A DNA stretch of 44,507 nt from Aquimarina sp. RZ0 (GCF_008370685.1 NZ_VTZU01000058.1:1-44507); one strand, 5' to 3'. Shown: positions 17,342 through 25,627, counted from the first letter of the stretch. A program made the numbers and translations. The notes: generated by a model not told the origin, from the sequence alone.

Positions 17342-18346
17342 TTATTTATTAAAAGCTAAGTTTTCCTCTAGAGCTTTTAATAAATCGTCTGGTGATATTT
17401 CATTATTAGAATTAATAATGGAATTTTTAGCAGCATCAATGGCAATTTTAACTATCACAGCATAAGATAGACCATACATTCTTTCGGCGTAATCACTTAA
17501 ATTGATGGATTTACTAAGCTTTAAAGCAGAAAAAGTAGTAGTTAGTAAATTCACTATTTCTTTCTTATTAGGTTTTGGTAACTCAATAAAATCATCAAAC
17601 CTTCTAAATAAAGCGTTATCTAAACTATCTTCTAAGTTAGTTGTAGCAATCAATATACCTTCTCCATCATACTCTTCGAGTAATCCTAATAGAATGTTCA
17701 CAATACGGTGAATTTCACCTACATCACTAGATTTTACATCTCTTTGCTTACCTATGATGTCAAATTCATCTAAAAGTAATACACAAGGATAATCTTTAAT
17801 GCTTTCAAAAAGCTTTTGAAGGTTAGCAGCAGATTCCCCTAAATACGAAGATATAATTGAATCGAAACGTACTTTGTAAAAAGGTAAACCTAAATCCCAA
17901 GCAATTTTTTCTGCAGTCATACTTTTTCCACATCCAGACGTTCCATAAAGTAAAATCTTCTTTCTAGGTTTTAATCCGTGATGAGCTAATCTTTCTCTTG
18001 CAAGATATTCTTTTTCAATTCTTAAGATTTTGTTTTCGACATCTGGAGAAAGTATCATTTGATGTCTCAAATGGTCATGCTCAATATGGGTAGCTAGAGG
18101 TAACTTATATCTTCTATCGGCAGGAATTTTAAAATCAGCTTGCTTGGCAATTTTAAAAGTCCCATTTGTTCCTGATTTTTCCGATTTAGCTATATTGCCT
18201 TCTAAAATAGCGCTAAGTTTATTTGCCAATTTAGAATGTCCTTTTTCCTCTTCAGCTCTAATAATACTGTACGCTATCTTGATCAGAGGAGTATTTTTGT
18301 TTCCCTCAATGGATTTAAATAATCGAGTAAGTAGCGCTTGATTCAT
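17342..18346 (-). CDS. AAA+ ATPase, IetA-type
   Basis: The 334-residue protein carries a classic AAA module after a roughly 75-residue helical N-terminus. Walker A is GTSGCGKS (135-142), Walker B is LLLDEFD (D193, E194), sensor 1 is ATTN (N237) and the arginine finger is in LFRRFDD (R248/R249). Such proteins form ATP-driven hexamers that remodel or unfold other proteins. Its stop is 3 bp before the start of the subtilisin-like protease, a tight operon typical of AAA/S8 (IetAS-like) pairs. A plausible reading is that the ATPase senses or delivers a target and licenses the protease. It is the first gene of the island transcription unit, with a consensus -7 box at 18365-18372. Confidence 0.88.
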   Translation of the reverse strand: MNQALLTRLFKSIEGNKNTPLIKIAYSIIRAEEEKGHSKLANKLSAILEGNIAKSEKSGTNGTFKIAKQADFKIPADRRYKLPLATHIEHDHLRHQMILSPDVENKILRIEKEYLARERLAHHGLKPRKKILLYGTSGCGKSMTAEKIAWDLGLPFYKVRFDSIISSYLGESAANLQKLFESIKDYPCVLLLDEFDIIGKQRDVKSSDVGEIHRIVNILLGLLEEYDGEGILIATTNLEDSLDNALFRRFDDFIELPKPNKKEIVNLLTTTFSALKLSKSINLSDYAERMYGLSYAVIVKIAIDAAKNSIINSNNEISPDDLLKALEENLAFNK

Positions 18347-18364
18347 TTGGATAAAAGTCTAATA

Positions 18365-18372
18365 CAAAACTA
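18365..18372 (-). promoter_or_regulatory. -7 box for the AAA/protease operon
   Basis: On the - strand TAGTTTTG matches the Bacteroidota -7 consensus TAnnTTTG exactly. It lies 19 bp upstream of the ATPase ATG, giving a very short leader. No convincing -33 element is present at the usual spacing, so the call is tentative. Confidence 0.35.
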
Positions 18373-18660
18373 CGAAATTTAATACAACTATTTTTAAACT
18401 GACTTCCCAAGATTCGATAAATTACAGGTTCCATAAGTAATGTTAACAACGATAATGCGAACATTTTGCATTCTTTACTTTTATTTTATCAATATCCCAG
18501 GAAAGAAAAATTAAGCATCTTTTTGATAAAAAATTAAAAATGCCCCCCACCAATACCCTCCACCTATATTAAATATGTCAACCAAATTCTTTCTTTAAAT
18601 AGAGACCAAATCTCTTATTATCAATTATTTACATTAAAAATAAGAACAAAAAAAAGAATT

Positions 18661-18680
18661 TGTGACCTTCGGGTAGGAAA
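18661..18680 (-). repeat. Degenerate third attachment-site remnant
   Basis: TGTGACCTTCGGGT (18661-18674) repeats part of the tRNA T-arm/variable region. Six bases later comes GGCGAA, the same bases at the same offset as in attL (5959-5984). The following sequence (TTTTAAAGCTGAATTA) also resembles that after attL. It looks like the decayed end of an earlier or tandem insertion. Confidence 0.45.
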
Positions 18681-18735
18681 GGCGAAAGTCACACTCATTT
18701 TAAAGCTGAATTAGGTAGTTTTAGCCTAAAAAAAC

Positions 18736-18772
18736 AAAAGCTAAAATATTGAAAAACAATATTTTAGCTTTT
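18736..18772 (-). terminator. Terminator now serving the initiator tRNA
   Basis: A perfect 16-bp inverted repeat (AAAAGCTAAAATATTG, 18736-18751, and its complement, 18757-18772) surrounds five As. Read on the - strand it is followed by a T-rich tract. It lies 5 bp beyond the tRNA 3' end and inside the island boundary, so it was probably supplied by the inserted DNA. Confidence 0.7.
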
Positions 18773-18775
18773 AAA

Positions 18776-18819
18776 AGTAGCGGGAACAGGACTCGAACCT
18801 GTGACCTTCGGGTTATGAG
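18776..18819 (-). repeat. attR: 44-bp direct repeat within tRNA-fMet
   Basis: This copy is identical to 5935-5978. It covers two bases past the tRNA 3' end and the tRNA up to the anticodon loop, so integration left the functional tRNA on this side. Confidence 0.85.
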
Positions 18820-18850
18820 CCCGACGAGCTGCCTACTGCTCTATCCCGCG
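18778..18850 (-). tRNA. Initiator tRNA-Met (anticodon CAU)
   Basis: The - strand folds into a full cloverleaf beginning CGCGGGATAGAGC. The anticodon loop is CTCATAA, held by the three consecutive G-C pairs (GGG/CCC) typical of initiator tRNAs. The T-arm contains GTTCGAG. The first base C1 faces U72, a non-Watson-Crick end consistent with an initiator. The 3' CCA is not encoded. The gene is the integration target of the island to its left and is flanked by a terminator at 18736-18772. Confidence 0.93.
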
Positions 18851-19163
18851 ATATAAAGATTTATTTCTCACTTGTTCTGCAACTTTAGGTAATAAGCCTA
18901 ACGAGTCACGTATCTTTCCTTGCGGACGGCAAATATACGACCTTTTTTGACTTTGCAAAGCATAATTCATAAAATTTAATAATCTTTTTACAAGTTTTTT
19001 TCTTAACCACTGATTATAAAATATATACTGATTATATAATAACATAATTTCTTAAAACACACTTATTTTTTATCAAATCACTTAAAATTTGCGCTATTAT
19101 TGAAATATACTCAAAACTCATCCCTTCTTCATATTTTTATTAGCACTTATCTACAGTAACTCG

Positions 19164-19213
19164 TAAATTTGTTTCCTTTTTAACATTTTAATAACATGAT
19201 ACCAAATGTATCA
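19164..19213 (+). promoter_or_regulatory. Putative leuC promoter and 6-bp dyad
   Basis: TAAATTTG (19164-19171) matches TAnnTTTG. No good -33 element is seen. A dyad TGATAC-CAAAT-GTATCA (19197-19213) lies 26 bp ahead of the leuC ATG and could be an operator or leader hairpin. No leucine-rich leader peptide was found in 18851-19239, and the rest of that interval looks empty. Confidence 0.35.
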
Positions 19214-19239
19214 TCAACTTAGAAGTAAAGATCATAAAA

Positions 19240-20637
19240 ATGAGTAAGACATTATTTGACAAAGTGTGGGATTCGCACGTAGTACGTAAGATAGAAAATG
19301 GCCCGGATGTGTTTTTTATTGATCGACATTTCATCCACGAAGTTACCAGCCCGGTAGCTTTTTTAGGAATAAAAAGCAGAAACAATACCGTGTTATATCC
19401 AGAGCGAACCTTTGCAACAGCAGATCATAATACACCTACCATAAATCAACATTTACCCGTAGATGATCCATTATCAGCCAATCAGCTAAAAGCATTAGAA
19501 GAAAATGCCGCAGAATGGGGTATTTCTCATTGGGGATTAGGCCATCAAAAAAATGGTATTGTTCATGTCGTTGGACCAGAAAATGGCATTACACTTCCTG
19601 GAGCGACCATTGTATGTGGTGATTCCCATACGTCTACTCACGGAGCCTTTGGAGCCATTGCATTTGGGATAGGAACCTCAGAAGTAGAAATGGTATTATC
19701 TACCCAATGTATTATGCAGCCCAAACCAAAAAAAATGCGCATTAATGTAAATGGTGAGCTTGGTTTTGGAGTAACCCCCAAAGATGTAGCATTGTATATT
19801 ATATCAAAACTAACAACTTCTGGAGCGACAGGATATTTTGTAGAATATGCAGGAGACGTGTTTAGAGATATGACAATGGAGGGGCGTATGACCGTTTGTA
19901 ACCTGAGTATCGAAATGGGAGCTCGTGGAGGAATGATTGCTCCCGATCAGAAAACATTCGACTATATACAAGGGAGATCATTAACCCCAAAAGGTGATGC
20001 CTGGGATAAAGCCATGAAGTATTGGGAAACCTTAAGTACCGATGCAGACGCTGTTTTTGACAAAGAACTTACCTTTGATGCAGCAGCAATAGAGCCCATG
20101 ATTACCTACGGTACCAATCCTGGAATGGGTATAGGAATCACCAATAATATACCAGAAGCCGCAAGTATAGAAGGAGGAGTTGCCACCTATAAAAAGTCAC
20201 TAGGATATATGGAATTTAATGAAGGAGAAGCGATGATCGGCAAAAAAGTAGATTATGTATTTTTAGGGAGTTGTACAAACGGAAGAATTGAAGATTTCAG
20301 AGCCTTTGCCTCTATAGTAAAAGGAAAAAAGAAAGCAGACAACATTACCGCGTGGCTGGTTCCCGGATCACATGAAGTAGAAGGAATGATCAGAAAAGAA
20401 GGGATATTAGATATTATTACAGAAGCCGGATTTACACTTAGAGAACCCGGATGCTCTGCCTGTCTGGCAATGAATGCTGATAAGATACCCCCAGGAAAAC
20501 TGGCAGTAAGTACCTCAAATAGAAATTTTGAAGGACGACAAGGACCCGGATCCAGAACACTACTTGCCAGCCCACTGGTTGCAGCAGCAACGGCAGTGAC
20601 AGGAGTAGTAACAGATCCAAGAACACTCTTAGTGTAA
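19240..20637 (+). CDS. leuC: 3-isopropylmalate dehydratase large subunit
   Basis: This 465-residue protein is full-length LeuC. It has the aconitase-type DRHFIHEVTSPVAF opening, CGDSHTSTHGAFGA, and the three [4Fe-4S] cysteines: one in FLGSCTNGR and two in PGCSACLAMN. With LeuD it isomerises 2- to 3-isopropylmalate. The same enzyme can convert citramalate through citraconate to 3-methylmalate, which matters because the downstream synthase looks like a citramalate synthase. It is the first gene of the leuC-leuD-cimA-leuB run, with a 44-bp gap to leuD. Confidence 0.96.
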   Translation: MSKTLFDKVWDSHVVRKIENGPDVFFIDRHFIHEVTSPVAFLGIKSRNNTVLYPERTFATADHNTPTINQHLPVDDPLSANQLKALEENAAEWGISHWGLGHQKNGIVHVVGPENGITLPGATIVCGDSHTSTHGAFGAIAFGIGTSEVEMVLSTQCIMQPKPKKMRINVNGELGFGVTPKDVALYIISKLTTSGATGYFVEYAGDVFRDMTMEGRMTVCNLSIEMGARGGMIAPDQKTFDYIQGRSLTPKGDAWDKAMKYWETLSTDADAVFDKELTFDAAAIEPMITYGTNPGMGIGITNNIPEAASIEGGVATYKKSLGYMEFNEGEAMIGKKVDYVFLGSCTNGRIEDFRAFASIVKGKKKADNITAWLVPGSHEVEGMIRKEGILDIITEAGFTLREPGCSACLAMNADKIPPGKLAVSTSNRNFEGRQGPGSRTLLASPLVAAATAVTGVVTDPRTLLV

Positions 20638-20681
20638 CTATCGCTGGTATTTACCAACAGTAATTATTAAAAAAAGAAAAA

Positions 20682-21278
20682 ATGGCATACGATAAATTCA
20701 ATATACTAACCTCTACCGCAGTACCATTATCTATAGAAAATGTAGACACAGATCAGATTATTCCTGCACGTTTTCTCAAAGCAACAGAGCGCAAAGGATT
20801 TGGAGATAACCTTTTTAGAGACTGGAGATACAATTCTGATGATACTCCAAAACAAGATTTTGTATTAAACAACCCTATCTACAGTGGTAAAATCCTTGTC
20901 GGAGGTAAAAACTTTGGATCAGGATCCTCCCGTGAACACGCCGCCTGGGCAGTGTATGACTATGGTTTCAGATGTGTAGTATCTAGTTTCTTTGCAGATA
21001 TTTTTAGAGGTAATTGCCTAAATATTGGCGTTTTGCCAGTGCAGGTAAGTCCAGAATTTCTAGAAAAGATATTCCACGAAATAGAAAAAGAGCCTGCAAC
21101 AGAAATCGAAGTAAATCTGCAAAATCAAACCATTACATTAAAATCTACTGGAGACACAGAATCCTTTGATATCAATAGTTATAAGAAAGAGAATATGCTC
21201 AATGGCTATGATGATATCGATTATCTAACAAAAATGAAATCCGAAATTGAGGAATTTGCAGCAGAACGACCGTTCTAA
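20682..21278 (+). CDS. leuD: 3-isopropylmalate dehydratase small subunit
   Basis: The 198-residue protein shows the LeuD swivel-domain motifs VDTDQIIPARFL (about 21-32), GKNFGSGSSREHAAWAL-type sequence (here ending AAWAVYDYG), and FADIFRGNCLNIGVLP. It is the partner of the LeuC upstream. Length is normal. After its stop comes a palindromic repeat at 21284-21381 that separates it from the synthase gene. Confidence 0.96.
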   Translation: MAYDKFNILTSTAVPLSIENVDTDQIIPARFLKATERKGFGDNLFRDWRYNSDDTPKQDFVLNNPIYSGKILVGGKNFGSGSSREHAAWAVYDYGFRCVVSSFFADIFRGNCLNIGVLPVQVSPEFLEKIFHEIEKEPATEIEVNLQNQTITLKSTGDTESFDINSYKKENMLNGYDDIDYLTKMKSEIEEFAAERPF

Positions 21279-21283
21279 ATAAT

Positions 21284-21381
21284 TTGGGCGTTCGAGCGGG
21301 CTATCCGCTATATCTTTTTTGTCATCCCATAACTAATCCAAAAGATGACAAAAAAGGATGCCGCTGCTATCCCTAACGCAA
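21284..21381. repeat. Long palindromic intergenic repeat, copy 1
   Basis: A roughly 98-bp imperfect palindrome has outer arms TTGGGCGTT / AACGCAA and inner complementary pieces (GGGCTATCC.., ..GGATG, CTTTTTTGTCATC with GATGACAAAAAAGG). A related element in inverted order is at 42057-42166. Similar GCGTTAGGGAT-type palindromes are common between flavobacterial genes. It could weaken read-through between leuD and cimA. Confidence 0.6.
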
Positions 21382-21391
21382 AACATATACT

Positions 21392-22915
21392 ATGAACAAA
21401 CGATCATTAGAAATCATGGATACGACTCTGAGAGATGGTGAACAGACCTCTGGGATATCCTTTTCTGCATCAGAAAAACTAACGATCGCACGCCTTCTTA
21501 TCGAAGAACTTGGAGTAGATCGTATCGAGGTAGCATCTGCCAGAGTATCAGAAGGCGAATTCGAAGCTGTTAAAAACATTATTGATTGGGCAAATAAAAA
21601 TGGATATCTCGATCGTATAGAAATCCTCACCTTTGTAGATGGAGGAAGGTCGTTGCAATGGATGCAGGAAGCAGGTGCAAAAGTACAAAATCTCTTGACA
21701 AAAGGATCTTTGAACCACCTTACCTATCAATTAAGAAAAACTCCGGAGCAACATTTTGCAGACATCGCAGAGAATTTTGATCAGGCAAAAAAAGAAGGCA
21801 TCACTACCAATATATATCTCGAAGACTGGAGTAACGGAATGCGTAACTCATCAGAATATGTGTACCAGTTTCTTGATTTTCTCACAACGCAAAAGGTACA
21901 AAGAATATTACTCCCAGATACCTTGGGAGTACTCATACCTTCCGAAACATATACATACCTATCTGCATTAAGAAATAAATATCCCGACGTACATTTTGAT
22001 TTTCATGCTCATAACGATTATGATCTGGGAGTTGCCAATGTATTAGAAGGCATAAAAGCAGGAGTAAACGGACTGCACTTAACGATGAACGGGATGGGAG
22101 AGCGAGCAGGGAATGCTCCACTGGCGAGTGTAGTTGCCGTTATTAATGACTATGTTCCAGAAGTCCATATTAATGTAAAAGAACCAGCACTCTACAAAGT
22201 GAGTAAACTGGTAGAAACCTTCTCCGGATTCAAAATCCCTGCCAACAAACCAGTGGTAGGCGATAATGTATTTACACAGACGGCAGGCATTCACGCAGAT
22301 GGAGATAATAAACACAATCTTTATTTTAATGACCTGATGCCAGAACGTTTTGGCAGAAAACGTAAATATGCATTAGGAAAAACTTCAGGAAAAGCAAATA
22401 TTGAGAAAAATCTTCAGGAACTGGGATTAAAATTAAGCCCAGAAGATATTAAGAAAGTTACACAGGAAATAATCAAATTAGGTGACAAAAAAGAAGTCGT
22501 TACCCAAGATGATTTACCATATATTATTTCTGATGTTTTAGATAGTAAACTATATAAGGATAAGATAAAAATAAAGTCATATTCACTAAATCACGCAAAA
22601 GGGCTAAAACCTTCTGCCACCGTTGCTATAAAAATAGATGATGAGGTTATTGAGCAACATTCGCAAGGAGATGGGCAGTATGATGCATTTATAAAAGCCC
22701 TTGTAAAAGTATACGATCAGAAAAACAAGGTACTTCCTAAGCTCATTGATTATGCCGTTAGGATCCCTCCGGGAAGCACCTCTGATGCCTTGTGTGAAAC
22801 AGTAATCACCTGGAAAACAGAAACAAAAGAATTTGTAACCAGAGGATTAGATTCTGATCAAACCGTTTCTGCAATCAAAGCAACAGAAAAAATGCTCAAT
22901 ATCATTGAACTGTAA
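21392..22915 (+). CDS. cimA: Citramalate-synthase-type member of the LeuA/CimA family
   Basis: The 507-residue protein has the DRE-TIM catalytic barrel (TTLRDGEQTSG at 11-21; HAHNDYDLGVAN metal site) and a C-terminal LeuA regulatory domain. Its sequence is strikingly like Leptospira CimA rather than standard LeuA. From memory of that enzyme, the pyruvate-pocket residues L81, L104, Y144 and E146 correspond with a constant offset to L79, L102 (NLLTKGS), Y142 and E144 (IYLEDWSNG) here. The D...NLY segment (HADGDNKHNLY) is also kept. It would condense pyruvate and acetyl-CoA to citramalate, feeding LeuCD and LeuB toward 2-oxobutyrate and isoleucine. Annotation pipelines may call it 2-isopropylmalate synthase, and a leucine role is not excluded. 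Confidence 0.78.
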   Translation: MNKRSLEIMDTTLRDGEQTSGISFSASEKLTIARLLIEELGVDRIEVASARVSEGEFEAVKNIIDWANKNGYLDRIEILTFVDGGRSLQWMQEAGAKVQNLLTKGSLNHLTYQLRKTPEQHFADIAENFDQAKKEGITTNIYLEDWSNGMRNSSEYVYQFLDFLTTQKVQRILLPDTLGVLIPSETYTYLSALRNKYPDVHFDFHAHNDYDLGVANVLEGIKAGVNGLHLTMNGMGERAGNAPLASVVAVINDYVPEVHINVKEPALYKVSKLVETFSGFKIPANKPVVGDNVFTQTAGIHADGDNKHNLYFNDLMPERFGRKRKYALGKTSGKANIEKNLQELGLKLSPEDIKKVTQEIIKLGDKKEVVTQDDLPYIISDVLDSKLYKDKIKIKSYSLNHAKGLKPSATVAIKIDDEVIEQHSQGDGQYDAFIKALVKVYDQKNKVLPKLIDYAVRIPPGSTSDALCETVITWKTETKEFVTRGLDSDQTVSAIKATEKMLNIIEL

Positions 22916-23022
22916 TCAATTTATGAGTTTTGGTAATCTTTTAAAAAATAAAATAAAACAATCAAATCATTTGTCTGAGTATGCCAAAGGTAGTTCCCTA
23001 TAAATTCTTACAAACGTTGACA

Positions 23023-23067
23023 GTAAACTATCTCGTAGCATTTAAATCTCGATTATCGAGTAAAGAC
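23023..23067 (+). repeat. Triple-palindrome repeat R, copy R1 (internally deleted)
   Basis: This 45-bp derivative keeps the start (GTAAACTATCTCG) and the end (CATTTAAATCTCGATTATCGAG) of the roughly 100-bp R family. The central hairpins seen in R2-R4 are missing. It lies between cimA and leuB. Confidence 0.7.
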
Positions 23068-23107
23068 AAAACAATAAAATAAATATAATTTTAGAACATA
23101 TAGTATA

Positions 23108-24166
23108 ATGGAATTAAACATAGCGCTGTTACCAGGAGACGGGATCGGACCCGAAGTTATTGATCAGGCAGTAAAAGTTTGTGATGCCATCGCACAAAAA
23201 TATAATCACCAGATAAAATGGACCTCTGCATTAACAGGTGCTGCGGCTATCGATGCAGTAGGAGAGCCCTACCCTGATGAGACTCATGAGATTTGTGTAC
23301 AGGCAGATGCCGTATTATTTGGAGCCATAGGTCATCCAAGATTTGACAATGATCCTTCCGCAAAGGTACGTCCGGAGCAAGGACTTTTAAAAATGCGACA
23401 GAAATTAGGATTATTTGCCAATGTACGTCCCACCTTTACTTTTCCGTCATTAATAGACAAATCTCCTTTAAAACAAGAGCGAATAGAAGGAACAGATTTA
23501 GTATTCTTGCGAGAATTGACCAGCGGTATCTATTTTGGAAAAAGAGGTAGAGAAGATAATGGTAATACAGCATATGACACCTGTACATATACCAGAGCAG
23601 AAGTTACACGTTTGGCAAAAAAAGGATTTGAGATGGCCATGTCACGCAGCAAAAAATTATGTTGTGTAGATAAGGCAAATGTATTAGAATCTTCCCGTTT
23701 ATGGAGAGAAACTGTACAAGCTATGGAAAAAGACTATCCAGAAGTTGAAGTAAGCTATGAATTTGTCGATGCTGTGGCAATGCGATTGGTACAGTGGCCT
23801 AATTCTTATGATGTACTCATTACAGAAAATCTTTTTGGGGATATCCTTACAGATGAGGCTTCAGTAATCTCCGGATCTATGGGATTAATGCCCTCTGCTT
23901 CTCTCGGAGAAAAAACATCTTTGTTTGAGCCCATACATGGATCATATCCGCAAGCAGCAGGAAAAGATATAGCCAATCCATTAGCAACAGTTCTTTCTGC
24001 GGCGATGATGTTTGAAACTGCTTTCAACCTTCCTGAAGAAGCAAAGGCCATTAGAGCAGTGGTGGATAGATCTTTACAAGAAGGCATAGTGACCGAAGAT
24101 CTTGCAGGAGAGGAAAAAGCTTATAAAACAAGTGAAATAGGAGATTGGTTAGTAGCAAATATGTAA
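23108..24166 (+). CDS. leuB: 3-isopropylmalate dehydrogenase
   Basis: At 352 residues this is a complete LeuB. It has the LLPGDGIGPEVI nucleotide-binding start, FLRELTSGIYFG around 140-151, the catalytic Tyr in GNTAYDTCTYTR, Lys in CCVDKANVLESS, and LFGDILTDEASVI with EPIHGSYPQAAGKDIANP. It oxidatively decarboxylates 3-isopropylmalate and, in the citramalate route, 3-methylmalate. It ends the leu/cim run and is followed by a terminator at 24196-24232. The 192-bp gap before it contains repeat R1. Confidence 0.96.
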   Translation: MELNIALLPGDGIGPEVIDQAVKVCDAIAQKYNHQIKWTSALTGAAAIDAVGEPYPDETHEICVQADAVLFGAIGHPRFDNDPSAKVRPEQGLLKMRQKLGLFANVRPTFTFPSLIDKSPLKQERIEGTDLVFLRELTSGIYFGKRGREDNGNTAYDTCTYTRAEVTRLAKKGFEMAMSRSKKLCCVDKANVLESSRLWRETVQAMEKDYPEVEVSYEFVDAVAMRLVQWPNSYDVLITENLFGDILTDEASVISGSMGLMPSASLGEKTSLFEPIHGSYPQAAGKDIANPLATVLSAAMMFETAFNLPEEAKAIRAVVDRSLQEGIVTEDLAGEEKAYKTSEIGDWLVANM

Positions 24167-24195
24167 CCAAATGCTTCAAATTATTCATAAACATA

Positions 24196-24232
24196 AAAAG
24201 GGCTCATCGATACTGATGAACCCTTTTCTTTT
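24196..24232 (+). terminator. Terminator after leuB
   Basis: An 11-bp stem with one mismatch (AAGGGCTCATC / GATGAACCCTT), a 6-base loop and a TTTTCTTTT tail begin 30 bp after the leuB stop. Confidence 0.75.
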
Positions 24233-24885
24233 AAATATGACGATACTTGTTAAGCCTGCTCCGGGGTAAAACTGTCTATATAAAATTATATGTAATAGAC
24301 AGTGATATGTTTATGAATAAATATCTAACCTGAGCGTTAAAAAATCTATTGATTTCTTATTGTTTTTTTAATTTGACGTTTGTCATTGTTCTTCCTTACA
24401 AAGATGGCATAACTTTTTTTAAGAAATTATGAGATTTAGATAAGTAGTAGAGAACTGTAGACGAATGACTCTCTTCCTTAAGGTAAGTTGAATTGTACCA
24501 ACTCATATTTTAAATCAGAAATAGATAAGCCTTCCTAATAAAGCTATCTTTTTTCTTCAGTATTATTTAAAAAAAAGAATCTGTAGCTATTACAGAACCC
24601 TATTTTGGCATGATTCCTTAAAGTTTGCTTCTCTTCACTTATATTTTCAAAATAAAAGAAGCTGCATAGCGATGTCATATACCATTCATCCTCTTTTTTT
24701 CTAAAATTACCAGAGCAAAACCCTTCCATAGTTTGCAACAAGGTTTTTTTGGCAAGATTGCAGGTACATCAGTGCAGGAAGGTGTCATTATGTCCTGGTG
24801 ACAATTACAGGGATGCAGCAAGCCTTTGTTGTTATTATAAACCTCTGATTTATATTCCCAGTAATGTTGGTCAAGGTGTATGCGT
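24233..24885. other. Stretch without a convincing gene
   Basis: About 650 bases contain only short, low-quality frames, for example 24544-24741 on the - strand and 24749-24940 on the + strand. No known RNA, repeat or mobile element is recognised. The patch 24745-24900 is less AT-rich than its surroundings and might be a gene remnant, but no protein similarity is apparent. Confidence 0.35.
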
Positions 24886-25362
24886 TCATACCTTATCTTT
24901 TACAATCAGTTTTCTGATTAAAGAAATTTGCCCAAGATGATAGTAACTATGCTCGAGTATACCTTCAATATTACGCAGGTATGTGCCATATTTTGTATCT
25001 ACAAATACATCATCTAATTTTTGATCCTCCATGTTTTCTACAATAGAAGCAAATTCCTCCGCATTTGATAAAAATTTCTCAACCAAATTCCTCCAATCCG
25101 TTTCTGATCGGATTGGGGATAAGTCAAAACTGTACTTGTCACGAATTTCTAGTGATCCACCTTTGCAAACTTCTATAAGACCAGCTATATAATAGTCAAC
25201 ATGATAGGTAAGTAATGCAATCGTATTCAGGTCTTTAATTTTATAAGCAGCTTGTTGCCAGGTCAGGTTTTCTATTTGCTCTTTATAATTTGTATTAGCG
25301 ATCCAATGACCATTTAGCAATACTTCCCGTAATTTATTAGCGATATATTTACTTCTTGTCAT
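24886..25362 (-). CDS. DinB-superfamily (DUF1572-like) protein
   Basis: This 158-residue helical protein has the four-helix-bundle pattern and metal-type histidines of the DinB superfamily. One lies in the second helix (LLTYHVDYYIAGL) and a pair in the last helix (LEHSYYHLGQISLIRK). Members are putative metal-dependent enzymes or thiol transferases; the substrate is unknown. It is a single gene between two long intergenic stretches. Confidence 0.75.
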   Translation of the reverse strand: MTRSKYIANKLREVLLNGHWIANTNYKEQIENLTWQQAAYKIKDLNTIALLTYHVDYYIAGLIEVCKGGSLEIRDKYSFDLSPIRSETDWRNLVEKFLSNAEEFASIVENMEDQKLDDVFVDTKYGTYLRNIEGILEHSYYHLGQISLIRKLIVKDKV

Positions 25363-25627
25363 GTTGATAATTTTTATTTGGTTTTATATATAGAACTCAT
25401 GTTGAGTAGTGGTTTTCAACCGGAAAATTTGGCTTTTGTACTATAATGAAGTAGTTTTTTTTCAGCACAGCCATACGGTTAAAAAATCAACAAAATTAGC
25501 GTGCAAAACGTGAATTTTGTAGGGCAAAGCATTAGTCAAGATGAGTTCATAATATGTATGCTGATTGATAACTATTTTTTAATAGGTTAGTAACCTATCC
25601 ACTAATCCCGAGCACTTTGGTTTTAAT

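Larger units (their letters stand above)
5935..18819. mobile_element. 12.9 kb tRNA-fMet genomic island
   Basis: The region lies between two perfect 44-bp copies of the 3' half of the initiator tRNA (5935-5978 and 18776-18819). The right copy is inside the intact tRNA gene. This is the standard footprint of site-specific integration at a tRNA 3' end, with regeneration of the tRNA. Cargo is four - strand genes: an AAA+ ATPase, a subtilisin-like protease, a hybrid sensor-regulator and a 1,887-residue protein. No integrase, excisionase or replication gene is visible. The element is either defective, mobilised in trans, or a satellite. Similar C-rich direct repeats occur inside both ends (about 6061-6084 and 18541-18564) and could be recombinase arm sites. 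Confidence 0.75.

Noticed and set aside
18833..19045. 70-codon frame on the - strand
   Set aside because: It overlaps the tRNA-fMet gene and its flank and has no family resemblance.
21373..21730. Several short - strand frames over cimA and leu genes
   Set aside because: They are mirror frames of strongly coding genes with clear motifs on the + strand.
24544..24741. 65-codon - strand frame upstream of the DinB-like gene
   Set aside because: Low-complexity Phe/Lys-rich composition, no family and no neighbour in an operon.
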